DNA from: Xenococcaceae cyanobacterium MO_167.B27
Lineage (GTDB): Bacteria; Cyanobacteriota; Cyanobacteriia; Cyanobacteriales; Xenococcaceae
Assembly (NCBI GenBank): GCA_030065935.1
Contig: JASJCP010000011.1
Coordinates: 1-51,844, forward strand
Direction of reading: 5' to 3'
DNA length: 51,844 nt
Shown: positions 46,688-51,844 of the stretch, piece by piece
How positions within the stretch are numbered: the first letter of the stretch is position 1
Layout: each line of letters begins with the position of its first letter
Position numbers and translations under genes: made by a program
Notes under the pieces: generated by a model
Database searches by the model: none
Told to the model about the DNA's origin: nothing
What the model saw: the letters and a program-made list of their open reading frames with translations, nothing else

Positions 46688-49240
46688 TCATTGAGTAATG
46701 TTTTCTAGTAAAGCATCTCTTTGGGGTTGTAGGGCGCGATCTATGTCGGGAGCATATACAGGGGAAGGATATAAAAAATCGAACCAAGTTGCGAACGCAG
46801 TATTTTCTACTACTAAATAAAAGTCTGAGGGAATAGTACCATCTATGTGGCGATTAACTACTCCAAAACCTGCTCTTTTTCGCCGATAAGGGATTGCTGG
46901 TGCATTATATTTAAGCCATTGCTCAAAAGTGTTAGATTTTGCCATAGAAATTGTTAATTGTTCTAATATTTGGGGAGGAATTTCGTTTTTTGTAGCTTGT
47001 AACCAGGCTTGTTTTAAGAGTTGTTTGCGTTGCTCTTCGTTAAACCAAGCGGAAAGTAAGGATTTTATTGCAGAGGATGATATTGTGTCTAGTTGCCCTT
47101 TTAAGCTGGATTCTGAAGCAATATTTAGGGTTATTTGCTGTAATGCTGTTGGAGAGTTTTTCCAGTCTTGTTTTGCTGCTTCTAAATTTCCTATCCACCA
47201 ATAGAAACTACCGCGAGCGCGATACCAAGTGCTATTATTAGGGTCTTGTTGTATGAGTTGGTTATATTTATTTTCAAGACGGTTGATTACTTGGGGATAA
47301 ACTCTTTGTAATATAGAAGATTTCCAGGCTGGACTAGTAAGTAATAAGGGATGACGTAATATTTCTAAGCTAAATGCTTCTACTGCTAAATCAGTTTTTT
47401 GTTGTGCAAGAAGACTTATTCCTACACCAAAAAATACGCCTCGTTTTGCTGGTAAGAGTTGAGTAGATATTTTAAATTCTTTGCCCGCTTCTGAAGGATT
47501 AGTATTGAGTAGCAACCATCCTAAGTTACTGTGTCCAAATTCTCTGTAAGGAGATATTGCAATTCCTTTCTTAAACCAGTCTATCGCTTGCTGTATTTGA
47601 TTGGGGTTTCTATTTTGTGTTGCTAAGTCTCCTAAATTCCAACCTACTTGATAGGGATAATAAGGTTCCCAAGGTGCTAACTGATTTGCCTTGGTTAATT
47701 TGCTCACAAACGTATTAGTATCTTTTTGGGATAAGGCGTTAAATCCTTGACTGGAAAGTTGCCAAGCACGATGTACAGGAATGAGCCAGATTAATAGGGC
47801 GACTGCAAGACTTAACCCACCTATACTGAGAAATTTACTGTTTTTTTCGGGTATTAAGTCAGCTTTTGGTGCAAAAATGCTAGCTAAAACCGCAACAAAT
47901 AAGGCTAGAGTCCCACTTATTCCTACATTATCTAATTGATAATCTGTTAAGCTCATCACTCCATAGCCAAGGAAGCTACTGAAAATACACCATGCTAAGA
48001 TGCGATCGATATAACTCAGATATGTTTGTAGAGTTAATAATTTAGTTACTAGAAAAGCTATAATTGCGATCGCACCTAAACTACAAACTACTGCTAATAA
48101 TCCCATCTCCGCCCATAATTGTACTGGAGTACTATGGAGTTGAAAGGCTAATTCTGATTCTCTTCCAGCCCAGAAAGGACGATACTTTTGATACAGTAAA
48201 GGTGCGCTTCCTAAACCGACACCAGTAAAAGGGTAGTCTAATCCCATATTCCAGCCTAAAACAGCATTAATAGTACGATAAGCTAACTCTCCCTCTGCTT
48301 TTCCCTGAAATAATGCAGTCAAAAGACCCAATAAACGCTTATTGGCGATCGCTAATATTACAACAGTAGATAAACTGCTAATTACTGCTAAAATCAGCCA
48401 TAAACGGGGTAAAGAACTCAAAAATAGGAAAAATACTAAGGCAAACATCACTGTTACACCGAATCCTAACCAACCGCCCCGAGAACTGGTAGTGTAGAGA
48501 TCGATTAATCCTAAACCAAAACCGATAATCCACCACCAACGCCTTTTTCTTTTGGTATCAATTACAATCAAACAGAACAGCAAAGGTAAGCAAAGTAAGA
48601 GATAGCCAGCAACATAATTTTGGTGTCCTATGGGGGACCAATTACGCAATTCTATAGTGGAAAAGTCGAAGGCTTGATTAATACCCTGAGCTTTGAGTTT
48701 TGCTAAACGGTCTAATTCTGGTAAAAGAGTTTCTGTAATCCACAGGGTGAGACTAATGATAATAAAACTAACATTGATGTAGCCTTGTTTAATTAGTAAG
48801 TTCTTCCGTGATTGTGGTGTTTTTAAATAAGAATTAATTACATAAACTAGAGCTAGATAACAACAAGCTGATGCTCCATACCAAATAGCTTGATGTGGAA
48901 ATTGAGCGAAAATACTAGATAAGATTACACTCAAAAATATTAGACCAATTAACCAATCTAAACCATTGTCTAAAAAAGATACTTTTCTTTGCCACAGTAA
49001 GATTAGTAACCAGAAAATAGGTAGTAATATTCCAATTTGCCAGAGAGAAACAAAGGGAAACAATACCATTAAGCTGTGACTATCAGGAACTAAAGTAAAG
49101 AAAATGTATAAGCAAGTTGCTAAAAGTCCTATTATTTTTACTGTGAAGGCTGTTAATGGTTGAGACCTTCGGTAGTCGCTTTCGCGATGGTTAATGGTTG
49201 AGACCTTCGGTAGTCGCTTTCGCGATTGTTCATTGTTCAT
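46688..49240 (-). CDS. O-antigen ligase/polymerase-like membrane protein with TPR tail
   Basis: The protein has 850 residues. About 40-480 contain a dozen or so membrane segments and the O-antigen ligase (Wzy_C) region with SSRGGWLGFGVTVMFALVFF, VGLGSAPLLYQKYRPFW and a big outer loop. About 500-720 hold TPR-like repeats (GHSNLGWLLLNTNPSEAGKEF, TDLAVEAFSLEIL). It likely polymerises or ligates exopolysaccharide or O-antigen. The first 28 residues (MNNEQSRKRLPKVSTINHRES...) are translated from a tandem 38-bp repeat in two frames, so the natural start is uncertain. Heptamer-like repeats fill the upstream region. Confidence 0.82.
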   Translation of the reverse strand: MNNEQSRKRLPKVSTINHRESDYRRSQPLTAFTVKIIGLLATCLYIFFTLVPDSHSLMVLFPFVSLWQIGILLPIFWLLILLWQRKVSFLDNGLDWLIGLIFLSVILSSIFAQFPHQAIWYGASACCYLALVYVINSYLKTPQSRKNLLIKQGYINVSFIIISLTLWITETLLPELDRLAKLKAQGINQAFDFSTIELRNWSPIGHQNYVAGYLLLCLPLLFCLIVIDTKRKRRWWWIIGFGLGLIDLYTTSSRGGWLGFGVTVMFALVFFLFLSSLPRLWLILAVISSLSTVVILAIANKRLLGLLTALFQGKAEGELAYRTINAVLGWNMGLDYPFTGVGLGSAPLLYQKYRPFWAGRESELAFQLHSTPVQLWAEMGLLAVVCSLGAIAIIAFLVTKLLTLQTYLSYIDRILAWCIFSSFLGYGVMSLTDYQLDNVGISGTLALFVAVLASIFAPKADLIPEKNSKFLSIGGLSLAVALLIWLIPVHRAWQLSSQGFNALSQKDTNTFVSKLTKANQLAPWEPYYPYQVGWNLGDLATQNRNPNQIQQAIDWFKKGIAISPYREFGHSNLGWLLLNTNPSEAGKEFKISTQLLPAKRGVFFGVGISLLAQQKTDLAVEAFSLEILRHPLLLTSPAWKSSILQRVYPQVINRLENKYNQLIQQDPNNSTWYRARGSFYWWIGNLEAAKQDWKNSPTALQQITLNIASESSLKGQLDTISSSAIKSLLSAWFNEEQRKQLLKQAWLQATKNEIPPQILEQLTISMAKSNTFEQWLKYNAPAIPYRRKRAGFGVVNRHIDGTIPSDFYLVVENTAFATWFDFLYPSPVYAPDIDRALQPQRDALLENITQ
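49152..49227. repeat. Tandem 38-bp repeat within the 5' end of the O-antigen ligase gene
   Basis: Two copies (49152-49189 and 49190-49227) differ only at the last base. The unit contains GAGACCTTCGGTAGTCGCT and CGCGAT. Because 38 is not a multiple of three, the copies are translated in different frames. Confidence 0.85.
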
Positions 49241-49518
49241 TGTTAATTCTTCATCGCTAATTGTTGATTGTTAGTGGTTAGTTGTTAGTGGTTAGTTGTT
49301 GATTGCTAATTGTTAATGGTTGATGGTTGATTGTTCATTGTTGATTAGATTTTTAGCAGTTGTTATCTTAAAATCGTCCACAGCCTGTAGCAGATCAACA
49401 CAGATTCATTTGAAGAGAGTTTGATGTAGTTCAGAGATATATGGATGATTGCTGATTGTTGATTCTTCATTACTAGAAATTGTTGCTCATTTGTGATTGA
49501 TGATTTATCAGTTTCTTC
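49241..49518. repeat. Heptamer-like tandem repeats
   Basis: From 49249 to 49348 the DNA is made of units such as GTTAGTG, GTTAGTT, GTTGATT and GTTAATG. Similar DNA occurs at 45650-45690. No gene is recognised; a promoter for the GH10 gene may be present beyond 49350. Confidence 0.6.
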
Positions 49519-49581
49519 TTGTCAAAAGTAAGATTTTTAGTTAGAAATGAACAGCTATTTCATACAAATACTTTATTACTT

Positions 49582-51162
49582 ATGTCTATTAATCGGCGGA
49601 GATTATTGCAGTTTGCAACTGGCTTTACTTTAGCTAGTGGTTTCACCTCAATTAACCCTCGCCATTCTCTATCTTTAGAAGTACCCAAAACTAACATCGA
49701 AATACGGGTTTGGACAGCAAAAGGTCAACCTTTAGATGTAAAAAGTCTCGATCAACTATATTTCTTAACTCTGGAGGATGAGCCGATATCAGAATTGCCT
49801 CGTAAGGTAGAATCAGGAGTATTATTGTCTCAGTGTCCTGATTTTCCTTTTATCATTGCTCTAAGTCTTCCTGTAATTGGCTTTGGTGAAGTGGTATTGT
49901 ATGCAGATAATAATGGTAAAGGCTATACTGCTGCGGATTTTCCTCTCAATCTCAATCTAGCTTTTGCTGAATCCCGATTACACCGTGTTAAAACTTATAT
50001 CGCCCAACAACGCCAACAAGGAATAGATTTTCCTGATAGTATTCTCGCTCGACTACAAAGAGGACAACAGTATTTAAACTATGGAAGAAATAGTAACAGC
50101 ATCCTGTCTCAAGTAGGATGGTTTAATCTCAGCTTGGTAGAAACTCTTTGGGGAGGAGAAATAGCTGTCTTTACTCAAGCTAAACAGAAAATAGCACAGC
50201 AACCATCTCGCCCATATTTTCTCTTTGGTAGCAATTTTTTCGGGTATGATGCAGATAATCCCAAATATACAGAGTTATTCTCTCAATTGTTCAATTTTGC
50301 TACTATTCCCTTTTACTGGAAGTACTTTGAGCCAGAAAGAGGACAAAAAGCTTTTAAGAAAAGCGATCGCAGTATTGACTGGCTACACTCTCACAATATT
50401 ACACCTAAAGGTCATCCCCTAATCTATTTTCATCAAGCAGGGATTCCTAACTGGCTTAAAGATCAACCCTATTCAGAAGTTAAACAAGAAATTTACAACC
50501 ACATATTAGAAACTACTGCTTACTATCAAGACAGAATTCCTTACTACGATATTATCAACGAAGCTAACAATATACCCTGGGCAAATGAACTAAAATACAA
50601 TCGCGAGCAATTTTTAGAATTAACCCAGATAGCAGCAACCGCATCAGCTAAAGGCTACCCTCAAGTTAAACGTATTATCAATCATTGCTGTGCTTGGGGG
50701 GAAAATGTCGCTTATGGTAAACCACCCCAAGATAGTCCTTATCAATATCTCAAAAAATGTATTAGTGCGGATATTCCTTTTGAAATTATCGGTTTGCAAG
50801 TATATTATCCCCATCAAGATATGTTTGAAATCAATCGCTTGCTAGAGCGTTATAGTAATCTGGGAAAACCAATTCACATCACAGAATTAGGCGTATCTTC
50901 CGCAGCTATCATAGATGAATCTTCCCAACTAAAAGAGCCACGGGGATTATGGCATAAACCTTGGAGTGAAACCATACAAGCAGATTGGATCGAGCAGTTT
51001 TACACTATCTGTTATAGTAAACCTTATATTAAAGCTATTTCTTGGTGGGATTTTGCCGATAAAGGTAATTTTTGGGCGCATGGAGGCTTACTTGATTCTA
51101 ATATGCAACCGAAACAATCTTTCTATCGTCTCAGTCGCTTGATTCGTAGTTTTAGAGATTGA
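49582..51162 (+). CDS. GH10 endo-1,4-beta-xylanase, probably Tat-exported
   Basis: The start is set at 49582 (MSINRRRLLQFATGFTLASGF), which gives a twin-arginine signal (NRRRLLQFA); an upstream ATG at 49519 would add 21 residues. The protein has 526 residues. The first about 160 residues are a beta-rich accessory module; the GH10 barrel (about 180-520) has the acid/base Glu327 in YDIINEANN and the nucleophile Glu435 in IHITELGVSS, with the YHQAG-type and HPLIYFH strands intact. It hydrolyses beta-1,4-xylan or a related glucan in the periplasm or outside. No accessory hydrolase genes are adjacent. Confidence 0.88.
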   Translation: MSINRRRLLQFATGFTLASGFTSINPRHSLSLEVPKTNIEIRVWTAKGQPLDVKSLDQLYFLTLEDEPISELPRKVESGVLLSQCPDFPFIIALSLPVIGFGEVVLYADNNGKGYTAADFPLNLNLAFAESRLHRVKTYIAQQRQQGIDFPDSILARLQRGQQYLNYGRNSNSILSQVGWFNLSLVETLWGGEIAVFTQAKQKIAQQPSRPYFLFGSNFFGYDADNPKYTELFSQLFNFATIPFYWKYFEPERGQKAFKKSDRSIDWLHSHNITPKGHPLIYFHQAGIPNWLKDQPYSEVKQEIYNHILETTAYYQDRIPYYDIINEANNIPWANELKYNREQFLELTQIAATASAKGYPQVKRIINHCCAWGENVAYGKPPQDSPYQYLKKCISADIPFEIIGLQVYYPHQDMFEINRLLERYSNLGKPIHITELGVSSAAIIDESSQLKEPRGLWHKPWSETIQADWIEQFYTICYSKPYIKAISWWDFADKGNFWAHGGLLDSNMQPKQSFYRLSRLIRSFRD

Positions 51163-51208
51163 TTTACTTATTACTTTTGAATAGCGATCGCAATATTGAA
51201 ACTTTTTT

Positions 51209-51463
51209 TTAGTAGTGGTAACGACACTGAACTATAATAATATAATCATCTTTAACTTGATAAATCAAACGATTCTCTTGATCTATTCGACGCGACCACA
51301 AACCAGACATATCAAACTTTAAAGGTTCTGGTTTACCAATTCCCTCAAAAGGAGAACGCTGAGTATCTTTAATTAATTGATTGATTCGTTTCAGGATTTT
51401 TTGAGCAGTTTTTTGCCAATATAAATAATCTTGCCAAGCATCGTCTAAAAACATTATATCCAT
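51209..51463 (-). CDS. yoeB: YoeB-like mRNA interferase toxin
   Basis: The protein has 84 residues when started at 51463 (MDIMFLDDAWQDYLYWQ); the upstream ATG at 51478 adds five. Family motifs are LLKRINQLIKDTQRSPFEGIGKPEPLK, SGLWSRRIDQENRLIYQV and the ending QCRYHY, covering the residues that match the active-site Glu46, Arg65, His83 and Tyr84 of E. coli YoeB. It cleaves mRNA at ribosomes. It starts five bases after the yefM-like fragment stops. Confidence 0.93.
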   Translation of the reverse strand: MDIMFLDDAWQDYLYWQKTAQKILKRINQLIKDTQRSPFEGIGKPEPLKFDMSGLWSRRIDQENRLIYQVKDDYIIIVQCRYHY

Positions 51464-51467
51464 GCTT

Positions 51468-51641
51468 TTAGTCGTCAATTAATTCCCGTTTTTGATATTT
51501 GCCTTCTTTTAATTGTTCTAAGGCTTTGTAGAGACGCTGGGCATTTTTAGGACTTCTCAATAAGTACATTGTTTCTTCTATATAAAGATATGAATTCGGG
51601 GCTGTAAAGCTATGCCCAATAAACCTTGCCCCGACTTTCAT
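51468..51641 (-). pseudogene. YefM-like antitoxin, 3' fragment
   Basis: The end reads ETMYLLRSPKNAQRLYKALE and QLKEGKYQKRELIDD-stop, typical of the YefM C-terminal toxin-binding helix. Upstream the frame runs into a GC-rich sequence (MKVGARFIGHSFTAPNSYLY), which is not YefM-like. The DNA-binding N-terminal half (about 40 residues) is therefore lost or replaced. If translated from 51641, the 57-residue product could still bind the toxin. Confidence 0.7.
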
Positions 51642-51844
51642 CCAGACATCGACCCTATCGGGTACGATGCTGGGCTTCCCGTCGGGAAAGCTAAAATTGT
51701 AAAATATAAGTACCTAAGCAAAATTAATTGTATATTTTGTCCCAAAATCTTTTAAAACGTTTTCCACGTACTCAACTAAATTTTTCCAACTCAAATATGC
51801 TTCTTTTTCAATCCACTCATATTTCATAAATCTCCAGAGAGTTT
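51600..51844 (-). mobile_element. Insertion-sequence end adjoining the yefM fragment (partial)
   Basis: GC-rich inverted segments (GGGCTTCCCGTCGGGAAAGC near 51671-51690; GGGGC/GCCCC pairs around 51599-51632) border the antitoxin fragment. Beyond them the C-terminus of a transposase-like frame begins at 51714. I infer an insertion that removed the N-terminus of yefM. The outer limit lies outside the window; the direct target repeat cannot be checked. Confidence 0.45.
51714..51844 (-). CDS. Transposase-like protein, C-terminal fragment at the window edge
   Basis: The minus-strand frame ends in TLWRFMKYEWIEKEAYLSW and KNLVEYVENVLKDFGTKYT followed by INFA-stop. This tail resembles the C-termini of IS630-like transposases of cyanobacteria, by memory only. 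The gene begins beyond the right edge. It is a separate element from the left-edge one. Confidence 0.5.
   Translation of the reverse strand, partial: TLWRFMKYEWIEKEAYLSWKNLVEYVENVLKDFGTKYTINFA

Noticed and set aside
46463-46708. Plus-strand ORF of 81 codons
   Set aside because: It is the shadow of the subtilase relic on the other strand; no ribosome binding site or domain.
49241-49350. Possible CRISPR-like repeat run
   Set aside because: Units are 7 bases, degenerate and without spacers, so they are simple tandem repeats.

Overview
The window comes from an AT-rich cyanobacterium. The evidence is an allophycocyanin core operon (apcE, then apcABC), many copies of the GCGATCGC (HIP1-type) octamer, a tRNA-Trp-secE-nusG-rplK-rplA-rplJ-rplL block without rpoBC behind it, and FHA/kinase and PP2C regulators of cyanobacterial type. 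A three-linker-repeat ApcE implies a tricylindrical phycobilisome core. Many decaying transposons, heptamer-like simple repeats and toxin-antitoxin modules point to a large, plastic genome (Pleurocapsa/Stanieria-like would fit, but the species cannot be read from the sequence).

Layout. 1-3.7 kb: a large secreted-type glycan-active protein, frameshifted into a GH18 chitinase domain that is cut off at the left edge, apparently by an insertion sequence. 3.9-7.5 kb: ftsW flanked by two TnpB-only elements, one intact and one with an internal in-frame deletion. 7.7-12.4 kb: apcC, apcB, apcA, apcE (minus strand). 12.5-15.5 kb: OmpR-type response regulator and a divergent methyl-accepting chemotaxis protein. 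15.7-20.9 kb: adenylate kinase and a Zorya-like anti-phage operon (ZorA, ZorB, ZorC plus an unknown 111-residue gene) without a ZorD helicase or ZorE nuclease. 21-24 kb: VOC protein and a 13-TM-class membrane protein. 24-28.2 kb: rplS, tRNA-Trp, secE-nusG-rplKA and, behind an L10-leader-like region, rplJL. 28.2-34.5 kb: small unknown genes, rsmD, hisH, ygfZ-like gene, a colicin E3-type RNase with a probable immunity gene, bioB and rplI. 34.7-42.1 kb: subtilase-like protein, FHA kinase, PP2C phosphatase, Trm1-like methyltransferase. 42.1-46.7 kb: a 133-bp miniature element with 9-bp target duplication, a decaying tandem array of CHAT-protease genes, hicAB and a subtilase relic. 46.7-51.8 kb: O-antigen-ligase-like protein, GH10 xylanase, yoeB with a truncated antitoxin, and another insertion-sequence end at the right edge.

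How the parts relate. The housekeeping blocks (apc, ribosomal proteins, hisH, bioB, rplI) look intact and conventional. Accessory DNA lies between them: two or three toxin modules, one defence operon, broken CHAT and chitinase genes, and TnpB or IS remnants. The most promising systems for follow-up are the ZorD-less Zorya-like operon (about 16.4-20.9 kb) and the free-standing E3-type RNase module fused behind ygfZ (31.6-32.5 kb).
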